Shown: in pieces, positions 8,701 through 16,326 of the stretch | Numbering within the stretch: the first letter of the stretch is position 1 | Layout of the letters: each line of letters begins with the position of its first letter | Origin: JBFWIW01 sp050253535 | GTDB lineage: Bacteria; Bacillota; Clostridia; Oscillospirales; Oscillospiraceae | Direction of reading: 5' to 3' | Length of the DNA stretch: 64,000 nt | Assembly (NCBI GenBank): GCA_050253535.1 | Contig: JBFWIW010000007.1 | Span: 1 to 64,000 of the forward strand | Made by a program: the position numbers and the translations under genes | Notes under the pieces: generated by a model | The model's input: the letters and a program-made list of their open reading frames with translations, nothing else | Database searches by the model: none | Told to the model about the DNA's origin: nothing

Positions 8701-9763
8701 CGACGACGTAGTCAACCGTCGGCTCAAAGCACGCGCAGGTCTTGCCGGTGATGTCGTTTTTTATCTCGTCGAGGGTATAGCCCAGGGCGAGCTTCGCCGT
8801 TATCTTCGCTATCGGATAACCCGTCGCCTTCGACGCAAGAGCCGAGGAACGGGAGACTCGGGGATTGACTTCAATGACGGCATACTCAAAGCTTGTGGGA
8901 TTCAGCGCAAACTGGCAGTTGCAGCCGCCCACAATGCCGAGAGCGGAGATGATATCGAGAGACGCCGTTCGGAGCATCTGGAATTCCTTGTTAGAAAGGG
9001 TGAGCGTGGGGGCGACAACTATGCTGTCGCCCGTGTGCACGCCCACAGGGTCGAAGTTTTCCATGCTGCAGACGGCGATGACGTTCCCCACCGAGTCGCG
9101 CACGGTCTCAAATTCTATCTCTTTCCAGCCAAATATATATTTTTCAACAAGAATCTGGGATATGGGTGAGAGGTCTATACCGGTTTTCGCGATTATCTTT
9201 AGCTCGTCCGGTGTCTCGGCCACGCCGCCGCCCGCGCCGCCAAGCGTGAACGCAGGGCGCACGATAATGGGGTATCCTATCCTGTCGGCAACTTCGAGCG
9301 CCGTCTGAACGTCGCTCGCGATATCGGACGGGATGGTCGGCTGTCCGATCTGCTGCATGGTCTCCTTAAAAAGCTCCCTGTCCTCGGCTTTGTCTATGGC
9401 CTCGGCAGATGTGCCGAGAAGTCTAACGCCGCTCTTTTTCAGATAGCCATCCTTTGAGAGCTGCATGGCTATGGTAAGGCCGGTCTGCCCGCCGAGTCCG
9501 GCGAGGATGCTGTCCGGCTTTTCTTTTTCAATTATGCGCTTGACTGTCTCGGTCGTGAGCGGTTCGAGATAGATCTCGTCGGCCAGCGCGCTGTCGGTCA
9601 TTATCGTCGCGGGGTTAGAGTTGACGAGGACGACGTTCACACCCGCTTCCTTTAAAACACGGCAAGCCTGTGCGCCCGCATAGTCAAATTCTGCGGCCTG
9701 GCCGATGACGATGGGGCCGGAGCCTATAACGAGCGTTTTCCTGATTTCCTTCGAAAGTGGCAT
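5729..9763 (-). CDS. carB-dapF: Carbamoyl-phosphate synthase large chain fused to diaminopimelate epimerase
   Basis: A 1344-residue single frame with two enzymes. Residues about 1-1070 are a full CarB: N-terminal 'MPLSKEIRKTLVIGSGPIVI', two ATP-grasp halves and the C-terminal MGS-like allosteric domain ('GVLLSADEHDHLEIVTLAKK'). After a short linker near 'VDINNLRTERQ' a complete DapF of about 275 residues begins ('IRFYKMQSSGNDCIFINNFD'). Both DapF catalytic cysteines are present, in 'GNNLRC' and 'ETLACGTGACA'. CarB makes carbamoyl phosphate with CarA for ArgF; DapF epimerises LL- to meso-diaminopimelate for lysine and peptidoglycan. ATG 9763 shares one base with the carA stop (TAATG), giving translational coupling; an upstream in-frame extension lies inside carA. 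No frameshift or linker stop separates the two parts. Confidence 0.95.
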   Translation of the reverse strand: MPLSKEIRKTLVIGSGPIVIGQAAEFDYAGAQACRVLKEAGVNVVLVNSNPATIMTDSALADEIYLEPLTTETVKRIIEKEKPDSILAGLGGQTGLTIAMQLSKDGYLKKSGVRLLGTSAEAIDKAEDRELFKETMQQIGQPTIPSDIASDVQTALEVADRIGYPIIVRPAFTLGGAGGGVAETPDELKIIAKTGIDLSPISQILVEKYIFGWKEIEFETVRDSVGNVIAVCSMENFDPVGVHTGDSIVVAPTLTLSNKEFQMLRTASLDIISALGIVGGCNCQFALNPTSFEYAVIEVNPRVSRSSALASKATGYPIAKITAKLALGYTLDEIKNDITGKTCACFEPTVDYVVVKFPKWPFDKFVGASRKLGTQMKATGEVMSIAPTFEMAIMKAVRGAEISLDSLNCVPLSDEPILERLRNADDRRLFTVFEALKSGISVDKINEITAIDRWFIYKLKNIADFEVNIEKNGLLDGDYEKGKKLGYTDAALMRISGAKSVPGMEAVYKMVDTCGAEFDAETPYFYSSYDKVCESRAFKKSGKPVIMVLGSGPIRIGQGIEFDYSSVHCVWTLKEQGFDVVIVNNNPETVSTDYDTADRLYFEPLYPEDVWNIVKAEKPVGVVVAFGGQTSIKLTKFLDGRGMPIFGTSAEGIDIAEDRERFDALLEKFSIKRPRGMGVMTTEEALAAAKELEYPVLLRPSYVIGGQNMIIVHTDSEVRTYMERILSQKIENPVLVDKYMMGTELEVDVISDGADVLIPGIMEHIERAGIHSGDSIAVYPPYNINDKMLETVCECSEKLALSLGTKGLVNIQYLIYENELYVIEVNPRASRTVPYISKVTGVPMVDLAARVMIGQKLADLGFGTGLYKTPPYWAVKVPVFSFEKLSDVNSYLGPEMKSTGEVLGIGKTRREALYKGLLSAGIMLKSPMLSKDVGVLLSADEHDHLEIVTLAKKLDDLGMKMYATKTTAEAIEQLGIDVEKVKSISESDEAFTLLESGKISYVIYTGAAYDSTIDDYIALHRRAVQLSIPCLTSVDTANALADIIESRYTQQNTELVDINNLRTERQKIRFYKMQSSGNDCIFINNFDSSITCPESLCVTMCDRHFGVGADGLVLIEKSETADAKMRMFNRDGSEGKLAGNNLRCVAKYLYDNGIARRENLTIETESGIKKMKLYIRNQKVTSVCVDMGKASLLSKDLPATLPKEKIIDYPATIGGKDYRITCVSIGNPHCVVFCDRVDGVDIERVGPQFEGAKIFPERINAEFIRVVNKTTIKARVWERGSGETLACGTGACAAVVAACENGFCEKGQDITVKFRGGDLIVNYTDDTVLLTGNADLVYTGETEY

Positions 9764-10827
9764 TAGCGCTCCCCTCCCATCAAATTTATAAACCTGTCGA
9801 AAAGATATGACGTGTCCTTCGGTCCCGGGCACGCTTCCGGATGGAACTGAACAGAAAACGCACGCCTGTCCGGGTAATCCATGCCCTCGCAGGTACCGTC
9901 GTTCGCGTTTACAAAGCGAAGACTGCCGACGCCTTTCAGGCTGTCCGCAACGACCGCGTAGCCGTGGTTTTGACTTGTTATATACGTGCGCGCGCCTCCG
10001 AGGTCGCGCACCGGCTGGTTTGCGCCGCGGTGGCCGTACTTAAGTTTCATCGTTTTCCCGCCGTTTGCAATCGCCAGAAGCTGGTGGCCCAGGCATATGC
10101 CGAAAATCGGCACTTTGCCGACGAGTTTTTCTATCTCAGCTATCGGGCCGGTATTTTCTGCGGGATCTCCGGGGCCGTTTGAGAGCATGACTCCGTCGGG
10201 ATTCTCCTTGAGTATATCCTCGGCCTTTGTATCGTAGGGCACTATTCGCACCGTGCAGCCGCGCTTGGAAAGCTCACGCGCGATATTTCCCTTGGCTCCG
10301 TAGTCGACAAGAGTTATCCTGTACTTCTCTTCACCAGCCGCCGGAAATACGGCTTCACTTTTTCCGCTCACGGACTCGACAGCGTCTTTAATGACAAAGT
10401 TTTTTATCTCGGAGAGGTCTTCCGGCACCTCACTGCAGATTGCGGCGTTCATGACGCCGTATTCGCGGATTATCCGCGTCACCTCACGCGTGTCTATCCC
10501 GTAAATTCCCGGGATACCGCGTTTTTTCAGGAATGTATCCAAATCATACTGGGCGCGGAAATTCGAGGGCGCGTCGCACCACTCGCGGACAACATATCCG
10601 CGGGCTGCCGTATCTCCCTCGAAATCCTCCTCTATTATCCCGTAGTTTCCGATGAGTGGGAAGGTCTGCAGAACAATCTGCCCCCCGTAGCTCGGGTCGG
10701 TGAGCGTCTCGATATATCCGCACATGCCCGTCGTGAAAACGAGTTCGCCGACGGTATCTCCCTCCGCTCCGAAGGAGCATCCTTCGAACACATTGCCATT
10801 GCTTAAAACCAAATACGCTTTTTTCAT
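9763..10827 (-). CDS. carA: Carbamoyl-phosphate synthase small chain (glutaminase)
   Basis: Class I glutamine amidotransferase subunit that supplies ammonia to CarB, 354 residues. The catalytic Cys lies in 'FGICLGHQLLA' and the His-Glu pair in 'FSVQFHPEA'; the N-terminal CPSase small-chain domain starts 'KKAYLVLSNGNVFEGCSFGA'. ATG 10827 was chosen because GAGGTG lies directly upstream; the GTG two codons earlier overlaps that ribosome site. It sits between argF and carB in the arginine operon, which suggests a CPSase dedicated mainly to arginine. Confidence 0.95.
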   Translation of the reverse strand: MKKAYLVLSNGNVFEGCSFGAEGDTVGELVFTTGMCGYIETLTDPSYGGQIVLQTFPLIGNYGIIEEDFEGDTAARGYVVREWCDAPSNFRAQYDLDTFLKKRGIPGIYGIDTREVTRIIREYGVMNAAICSEVPEDLSEIKNFVIKDAVESVSGKSEAVFPAAGEEKYRITLVDYGAKGNIARELSKRGCTVRIVPYDTKAEDILKENPDGVMLSNGPGDPAENTGPIAEIEKLVGKVPIFGICLGHQLLAIANGGKTMKLKYGHRGANQPVRDLGGARTYITSQNHGYAVVADSLKGVGSLRFVNANDGTCEGMDYPDRRAFSVQFHPEACPGPKDTSYLFDRFINLMGGER

Positions 10828-10846
10828 ATTCACCTCACATTGGGCC

Positions 10847-11749
10847 TCAGCCCATGCACTTTACCAATGCCGCCTTCTGCGCGTGCAGTCTGTTCTCCGC
10901 CTCGTCAAATATCTCGTCTGCGTGCTGCTCAAATACCCTGGTCGTGATTTCCTCTTCGCGGTGGGCCGGCAGGCAGTGCTGCACCATGGCGTTTTTGTTT
11001 GTCACCGCCATAACTTCGTCGTTTATCTGATAACTCTTGAAAACGCCGCGCCTTATAGACGCCTCGGACTCCTGCCCCATTGAGGCCCAGACGTCCGTAT
11101 AAACAACGTCCGCTCCGGACGCTGCCTCCAGTATGTTCTCGGTGCAAACAAAATCGCCCGCCGTCTTTGCCCATTCCATGATAGCGGGGTCGGGCTGATA
11201 CCCCTTCGGGCAGGCGACGCTTACGGCCATGCCCGTCTTTATGCAGCCTACAATCAGGGAGTTTGCCATGTTATTGCCGTCGCCTATATAGCACAGCTTG
11301 TTTCCCGCAAGCGCGCCCTTGTGTTCACGTATAGTCAGGAGATCCGCGAGCACCTGGCAGGGATGCGCATAGTCGGTGAGTCCGTTTATTATCGGGATGC
11401 TGCCGTATTCGGCGAGCGCCTCGACCTCAGACTGCGCAAAAGTCCGAATCATTATTCCGTCCAGATAGCGGGACAGGACGCGCGCTGTGTCCTGCACCGG
11501 TTCGCCGCGGCCTATCTGCAGGTCCCGTGAACTCAGAAAGAGCGCCGAGCCTCCCAGGTCGTACATTCCCACTTCAAAAGATACCCTCGTACGGGTTGAG
11601 GATTTCTGGAATATCATACCGAGCGTCTTGCCCTTTAAAAGATGATGTTCTATTCCGTTCTTTTTCTCAAATTTGAGCTGGTCGGCAAGGTTCAGAATAT
11701 CAATTATCTCCTCCGATGAGAGATCCATGAGCTTCAGCAGGTGCTTCAT
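10847..11749 (-). CDS. argF: Ornithine carbamoyltransferase
   Basis: Cytosolic enzyme that converts ornithine and carbamoyl phosphate to citrulline; 300 residues, family length. The carbamoyl-phosphate motif 'SSTRTR', the 'DYAHPCQ' segment, the ornithine loop 'DVWASMGQE' (DxxSMG) and 'HCLPAHREEE' are all intact. The start overlaps the argD stop by 4 nt (ATGA). carA follows after about 19 nt, which places the two enzymes that make and use carbamoyl phosphate next to each other. Confidence 0.96.
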   Translation of the reverse strand: MKHLLKLMDLSSEEIIDILNLADQLKFEKKNGIEHHLLKGKTLGMIFQKSSTRTRVSFEVGMYDLGGSALFLSSRDLQIGRGEPVQDTARVLSRYLDGIMIRTFAQSEVEALAEYGSIPIINGLTDYAHPCQVLADLLTIREHKGALAGNKLCYIGDGNNMANSLIVGCIKTGMAVSVACPKGYQPDPAIMEWAKTAGDFVCTENILEAASGADVVYTDVWASMGQESEASIRRGVFKSYQINDEVMAVTNKNAMVQHCLPAHREEEITTRVFEQHADEIFDEAENRLHAQKAALVKCMG

Positions 11750-12912
11750 TGTGCTATTACCTCCTTCAGGATATTAATGGCCTTTTCGAGCTTATCCTGT
11801 GGGATATTCAGTGCCGGCAGGAGTCTTACCTTGTTCTTTGCCGAGAGGACAAGAACGCCCTTCTCCATACATTCGGCTATAACGTCTTTTGCGGGCTTCT
11901 CCGTCTCTATGCCGAGCATAAATCCGAGTCCGCTGACGCTTTTAACCCCGGGGGCGCCTGTCAGTGCCCTTACAATATAATCGGATTTCTCAGAAACCCC
12001 GGCGAGAAGCTTGTCGTCTATCCTTTTTACTATACTTACGGCGGCGGCACAGGAAACCGGATTGCCGCCGAAGGTGGAACCGTGCGAACCGGGCGTCAGG
12101 ACATCCTCCACCCGCTCGCCGAGCAGCGCCGCGCCGAGAGGAAGCCCGCCGGCGAGACCCTTGGCCGTGCTCACGATGTCGGGCTTCAGCCCGTAGTGCA
12201 TATATCCGTAGAACTTGCCGGTGCGGCCGTTTCCTGTCTGCACTTCGTCCACGATAATGAGAAGATCATGCTTTTCAGCCGTCTTTACAACGCCTTCCAC
12301 GTATTCCTTCGTCAGCTGATAGATACCGCCCTCGCCCTGAACTACCTCTATCATTATGGCGGCGCATTTATTTTCGCACGCGAGCTTTTCAACGTCTGAC
12401 GCGTCCGTGGGGTCCGCGTAGACAAACCCCCCGGTAAAAGGGCCGAACTCAGTGTGGAAATTATCCTGACCGGTCGCCGCAAGCGTCGTTATCGTCCTGC
12501 CGTGGAAGCTGTTTTTCAGCGTTATTATTGTGGAATGGCTCTCATCCCCGTACTTCAAAAACGCCCAGCGCCTCGCCGTCTTGATGGCGCACTCGTTTGC
12601 CTCCGCCCCGGAGTTTCCGAAGAATACCTTCTTCATGCCGGTCTTTTCGCAGAGCATTTCGGCGAGTTCAACGCACGGGACCGTGTAATAGAGGTTCGAC
12701 ATGTGCTGCACTTTGTTTATCTGTTCAGTGACGGCGGACTTCCACTCGTCGTCCGCCACGCCGAAGCTGTTCACCGCGATGCCGGTGCCGAGATCTATAT
12801 ATGCCTTGCCGTTCTCGTCAAAGACAACGGAACCCTTTCCGCCGACTATTTCAAGCGGAAACCTTCCGTATGTATGGGCGACATATTTCGCGTCTTTTTC
12901 CTTTATATTCAT
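11746..12912 (-). CDS. argD: Acetylornithine aminotransferase
   Basis: PLP-dependent class III aminotransferase (388 residues) that interconverts N-acetylglutamate semialdehyde and N-acetylornithine. The PLP lysine is in 'TAKGLAGGLPLGAALLG', the 'VDEVQTGNGRTG' aspartate segment and 'GSHGSTFGGNP' are present. ATG 12912 has GGAGATG upstream. It overlaps argF by 4 nt and follows argB after 24 nt. Confidence 0.95.
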   Translation of the reverse strand: MNIKEKDAKYVAHTYGRFPLEIVGGKGSVVFDENGKAYIDLGTGIAVNSFGVADDEWKSAVTEQINKVQHMSNLYYTVPCVELAEMLCEKTGMKKVFFGNSGAEANECAIKTARRWAFLKYGDESHSTIITLKNSFHGRTITTLAATGQDNFHTEFGPFTGGFVYADPTDASDVEKLACENKCAAIMIEVVQGEGGIYQLTKEYVEGVVKTAEKHDLLIIVDEVQTGNGRTGKFYGYMHYGLKPDIVSTAKGLAGGLPLGAALLGERVEDVLTPGSHGSTFGGNPVSCAAAVSIVKRIDDKLLAGVSEKSDYIVRALTGAPGVKSVSGLGFMLGIETEKPAKDVIAECMEKGVLVLSAKNKVRLLPALNIPQDKLEKAINILKEVIAQ

Positions 12913-12936
12913 CTTTACATCTCCTTAAAGCTGTAC

Positions 12937-13788
12937 TTATACCAGCATGGTGCCTATGCCTTCGTCGGTCAGCGTTTCAATGAGGATGGCGTGCGGAATG
13001 CGCCCGTCGATTATGAAGACCTTTTTTACGCCGCGGCGGATCGCCTCGATGCAGCATTCAACTTTCGGTATCATGCCTCCCGATATTATTCCCTCGTTGA
13101 CAAGCTGCGGCGCGTCGCTGACCTTGAGCTTCGAAATAAGGGACTTGGGGTCGTCCTTATCCCTTAGGATACCGGCAATATCCGTCATGGTCACGAGACT
13201 TTCGGCCTTGAGCGTTCCGGCTATGCGTGCCGCCGCCGTATCCGCGTTAATATTGTAGACATTTCCCTCTTTGTCAAATCCGACGGAGGAGATTACGGGG
13301 ATATAACCCTTTTCGAGGACGTCCAGGATTACCGCTGTGTTCACATCCGTTATCTCGCCGACAAAACCCAGCGCGGGGTCCAGCTGCTTTGCCTCTATCA
13401 TATGCCCGTCTATCCCGCACAGGCCGATTGCCTTGCCGCCGATGTTCTGGATGATGCTTATGAGGCCCTTGTTAATTTTACCCGCGAGTACCATCTGGAC
13501 AATATCGGCGGTCTCTGCGTCCGTCACGCGGAGCCCGTTCACAAATTCGGTCTTCTTGCCGACTTTTTTCAGCATATCGGTTATCTCCGGCCCGCCGCCG
13601 TGGACTAAAACAACTTTTATCCCGATCAGGGAGAGGAGCACAATGTCGCCCATAACGGCCTTTTTGAGCGCCTCGTTTATCATGGCATTTCCGCCGTATT
13701 TTATGACGATTATTTTGTTGTAGTATTTTTGAATATAGGGCAGGGCGTGTATGAGCACCTCGGCCCGTTCGGAATTTGAAAGATTCAT
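12937..13788 (-). CDS. argB: Acetylglutamate kinase
   Basis: Amino-acid kinase family enzyme (283 residues) that phosphorylates N-acetylglutamate. The N-terminal 'IIVIKYGGNAM', 'VLVHGGGPEI' and 'YNINADTAAARIAGTL' segments match ArgB. ATG 13788 is preceded by GGGAGG with 5-nt spacing. An in-frame extension of 23 codons upstream is open but starts with TTG, lacks a ribosome site and belongs to the leader element at 13789-13873, so I exclude it. The 145-bp gap to argJ is the largest in the operon and holds that leader. Confidence 0.93.
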   Translation of the reverse strand: MNLSNSERAEVLIHALPYIQKYYNKIIVIKYGGNAMINEALKKAVMGDIVLLSLIGIKVVLVHGGGPEITDMLKKVGKKTEFVNGLRVTDAETADIVQMVLAGKINKGLISIIQNIGGKAIGLCGIDGHMIEAKQLDPALGFVGEITDVNTAVILDVLEKGYIPVISSVGFDKEGNVYNINADTAAARIAGTLKAESLVTMTDIAGILRDKDDPKSLISKLKVSDAPQLVNEGIISGGMIPKVECCIEAIRRGVKKVFIIDGRIPHAILIETLTDEGIGTMLV

Positions 13789-13873
13789 GTTAACCTCCCG
13801 TGCGCCTGTGCGCACAAATAGTGATGAAATTCTCCCGTGCATGGGAGGTTTGGTCAATCTTTTGGGTTACCGC
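13789..13873 (-). promoter_or_regulatory. Conserved 85-nt leader element in front of argB (copy A)
   Basis: In the minus reading this stretch contains, in order: GCGGTAAC, ATTGACCAAACCTCCC, a hairpin CTCCC/GGGAG (13832-13848), a GC hairpin GTGCGC/GCGCAC (13800-13815) and the argB ribosome site GGGAGG (13794-13799). CCTCCC at 13843-13848 is the exact complement of that ribosome site, so two foldings compete. A related element of the same length and spacing precedes the gene at 38144-38998. I do not recognise a known RNA class. Confidence 0.5.
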
Positions 13874-13933
13874 CTCCGGCGGCAAAAAAAGTCTTTTTGA
13901 TGTATTGTGTTTTTTAACGCTATACACCCTTCG

Positions 13934-15145
13934 TCAGGTTCTGTACTCGCCGTTTATCTTGACGTAATCGTATGTGAGGTCGCAGCCCCACGCAGTGGCC
14001 TCACAGCCGCCGTCGTTCAAGTCCACAATTATCTGAATCTCTTTCTCGCAGAGGATTTCATATGCCTTGTCCTCCGAAAAGTCAATGCCCGCGCCGTTTT
14101 TACATACGGCCACCTCTCCCTTTTCCGAGACGAAGGAGACGTCAATTTTATTTACGTCCACCGGCGCTCCGCTGTACCCTATAGCGCAGAGTACCCTGCC
14201 CCAGTTCGCGTCTGCGCCGAACATCGCGGCCTTTAAAAGCGTGGAACAGATAACGCCTTTCGCAACAGTCTTTGCGATGTCGTCCGTCTTTGCGCCGCTC
14301 ACCTTACACTCGAGGAGCTTTGTAGCGCCCTCACCATCCCCCGCTATCTTGCGGCAGAGGTAGACCGTAACGGCGGAGAGGGCCTTTTTAAATGTCTCGA
14401 AATCCGCGTCCTCCGCGCTTACCTCCGGGTTCCCGGCCATGCCGTTTGCAAGGACCGTCACCATGTCGTTTGTTGAGGTGTCACCGTCTATGCTCACCAT
14501 GTTGAACGAGGTCTTGACATCCCCGGACAAAGCCTTCTGCAGAAGCGCCGGTGATATGGCGGCGTCCGTTGTGATAAAGACGAGCATCGTCGCCATGTTT
14601 GGGTGTATCATTCCCGAACCCTTGGCAATGCCGCCCATTCTGCACTCTTTTCCGCCGAGCGTGAAGCTGACGGCGATCTCCTTAAGGGCGGTATCTGTCG
14701 TCATTATGGCCTCTGCGGCAAGTGCGCTGTTGTCGCCGAGATTCGCGGTCAGTTCTGCCATGCCGCTCTCTATGGGGGTAATATCAAGCGTCTGACCGAT
14801 GACGCCCGTGGAGGCAACGACTACGTCCGCGGCCTTAATACCGGTCGACCTCTCGACCAGGTCGCACATACTCTCCGCTATTTCGATGCCGTTTGCGTTG
14901 CAGGTATTGGCGTTTCCGCTGTTGCAGATTATGGCCTGCGCCATACCGTCGGCTATATTCGTTTTCGTCACTTCTATCGGCGCGCCCTTTACAAGGTTCG
15001 TCGTATAGACCGAGGCGGCCGAAGCCCTGCACCCGCTTATGATGAGGGCGAGGTCCCTTTTCGTCTTGCTCTTCCTTATGCCGCAGTGTATCCCGCTCGC
15101 GGTGAAACCTTTTGCGGCGCATACGCCGCCGGTGATTACTTTCAT
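13934..15145 (-). CDS. argJ: Bifunctional glutamate N-acetyltransferase / ornithine acetyltransferase
   Basis: Enzyme of the cyclic arginine pathway that transfers acetyl from N-acetylornithine to glutamate; 403 residues. It is made as a precursor that self-cleaves before a Thr, found here in 'GSGMIHPNMATMLVF' (A-T bond). The C-terminal part ends 'DLTYDYVKINGEYRT', a typical ArgJ end. ATG 15145 follows GGAGG closely and lies 2 nt after the argC stop. The presence of ArgJ explains why no argE or argA is needed in the operon. Confidence 0.96.
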   Translation of the reverse strand: MKVITGGVCAAKGFTASGIHCGIRKSKTKRDLALIISGCRASAASVYTTNLVKGAPIEVTKTNIADGMAQAIICNSGNANTCNANGIEIAESMCDLVERSTGIKAADVVVASTGVIGQTLDITPIESGMAELTANLGDNSALAAEAIMTTDTALKEIAVSFTLGGKECRMGGIAKGSGMIHPNMATMLVFITTDAAISPALLQKALSGDVKTSFNMVSIDGDTSTNDMVTVLANGMAGNPEVSAEDADFETFKKALSAVTVYLCRKIAGDGEGATKLLECKVSGAKTDDIAKTVAKGVICSTLLKAAMFGADANWGRVLCAIGYSGAPVDVNKIDVSFVSEKGEVAVCKNGAGIDFSEDKAYEILCEKEIQIIVDLNDGGCEATAWGCDLTYDYVKINGEYRT

Positions 15146-15147
15146 TA

Positions 15148-16080
15148 TTATACCTCCAGACCTTTGGTGGGCTCAATGCCCAGCACGATGTTCATGCACT
15201 CCACGGCCGCGCCGGAAGCGCCTTTTCCCAGATTGTCGTATCTCGCCGTGAGCAATATGCGGTCTTCGTTCCCGTTTACCGAAATCTCCATTGTGTCCTT
15301 GCCCGAGAGCGCGAGAGCCGAGAGGAATCCCGCTTCGTCCGCATCTTCTTTGAAACTCACAACCGGGCCTATGTATGCTTTTCGATAGATGTCCTTTATG
15401 TATCCGGCATCAGCGTTTTTCTGAAGGTCCGCTTTAAAGAGCGGAACCGTCACCGCCATGCCGCTGTAAAAATCGGAGACAATCGGAGAAAAAAACGGAG
15501 CTGACATAAGCCCTGATATTGAAGTCATCTCTTTAAGGTGCTTGTGCTGCTGTGAAAGTCCGTACTGCCTCGGCGCACATAAAAGCGGGCTTCTGTCCTC
15601 ACTCTGGTATTCGGCGATCATCTTTTTCCCACCGCCGCTGTACCCCGTTATGGATTGGCAGACAAGGCGCGAATCAGGCGAAATAACTCCGGACGCCAAG
15701 AGCGGATAGACAAGCGCGATAAAGCCGCTGGCGTGACAGCCGGGGACGGCTATCCTCTTCGAACCTTTCACCTTTTCCCACAGCTCATTTGACAGCTCGG
15801 GGAAACCATAGGCCCAGTCCTGATTTGTTCTGTGCGCTGTGGAGGTATCGAAAATCACGACGTTCGGGTTATCCGTGAGTTGTACGGCCTCGCGGGCTGC
15901 GTCGTCCGGCAGGCAAAGGAAAGCTATGTCGCAGGAGTTAATCGCACGTCTTCGGCACTCTGTATCCTTGCGCTCGGTTTCCGGGAGGATAATAAGCTCA
16001 ATATCATCCCTTAATGCGAGCCTCTCATTAATCCGAAGGCCGGTTGTTCCTGCGCCTCCGTCTACAAATACCTTTTTCAT
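15148..16080 (-). CDS. argC: N-acetyl-gamma-glutamyl-phosphate reductase (short, type 2)
   Basis: NAD(P)H-dependent reductase that forms N-acetylglutamate semialdehyde; 310 residues, the shorter type-2 ArgC. The Rossmann motif 'FVDGGAGTTGLRI' starts the protein and the catalytic Cys is in 'AVPGCHASGF'. ATG 16080 was chosen with AAAGGGAG about 12 nt upstream; an upstream in-frame TTG/ATG has no ribosome site. First gene of the arginine operon, about 90 nt downstream of a promoter that overlaps an ARG-box-like palindrome. Confidence 0.94.
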   Translation of the reverse strand: MKKVFVDGGAGTTGLRINERLALRDDIELIILPETERKDTECRRRAINSCDIAFLCLPDDAAREAVQLTDNPNVVIFDTSTAHRTNQDWAYGFPELSNELWEKVKGSKRIAVPGCHASGFIALVYPLLASGVISPDSRLVCQSITGYSGGGKKMIAEYQSEDRSPLLCAPRQYGLSQQHKHLKEMTSISGLMSAPFFSPIVSDFYSGMAVTVPLFKADLQKNADAGYIKDIYRKAYIGPVVSFKEDADEAGFLSALALSGKDTMEISVNGNEDRILLTARYDNLGKGASGAAVECMNIVLGIEPTKGLEV

Positions 16081-16164
16081 TGCGAAAACTCCCTTTCGGC
16101 TGGAATCCGTTCTCTGCACCGTTCGCTGTATCAGAAATATTTCTGAATATTAATCCGCATTATA

Positions 16165-16199
16165 TGTATTATTATACATTCCAACCCGTCTTTATTCAA
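16165..16199 (-). promoter_or_regulatory. Promoter of the arginine operon with overlapping ARG-box-like operator
   Basis: On the minus strand TTGAAT (16194-16199) and TATAAT (16171-16176) are 17 bp apart. The palindrome TGTATTATTATACA (16165-16178) covers the -10 box and resembles the ArgR/AhrC consensus TGNATWWWWATNCA. A second perfect 16-bp palindrome (TCAGAAATATTTCTGA, 16131-16146) follows in the leader, partly overlapping TGAATATTAAT. Repression by ArgR is inferred; argR is not in the window. Confidence 0.7.
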
Positions 16200-16286
16200 G
16201 TCCCGCTGGATAAAAAAACTGTACAAATATTTAATCTCTCCGGCGTTAATTTATATGATGTTGCATAAGCACAGCTCGTAGCTTAA

Positions 16287-16318
16287 GAAAAGGGCCCCGG
16301 CTATACCGGAGCTCTTTT
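16287..16318 (-). terminator. Terminator after the FAD-dependent dehydrogenase gene
   Basis: Hairpin of 7 bp (GCCCCGG 16294-16300 with CCGGAGC 16306-16312, one G-U) and a 5-nt loop, with a T-rich tail on both strands. It lies between the FAD gene and the promoter of argC. Confidence 0.7.
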
Positions 16319-16326
16319 GAGCCGCT

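Noticed and set aside
13866..13882. GC-rich hairpin CCGCC/GGCGG between argJ and argB as a terminator
   Set aside because: In the direction of transcription the T run precedes the stem and does not follow it, and argB-carB would lose their promoter.
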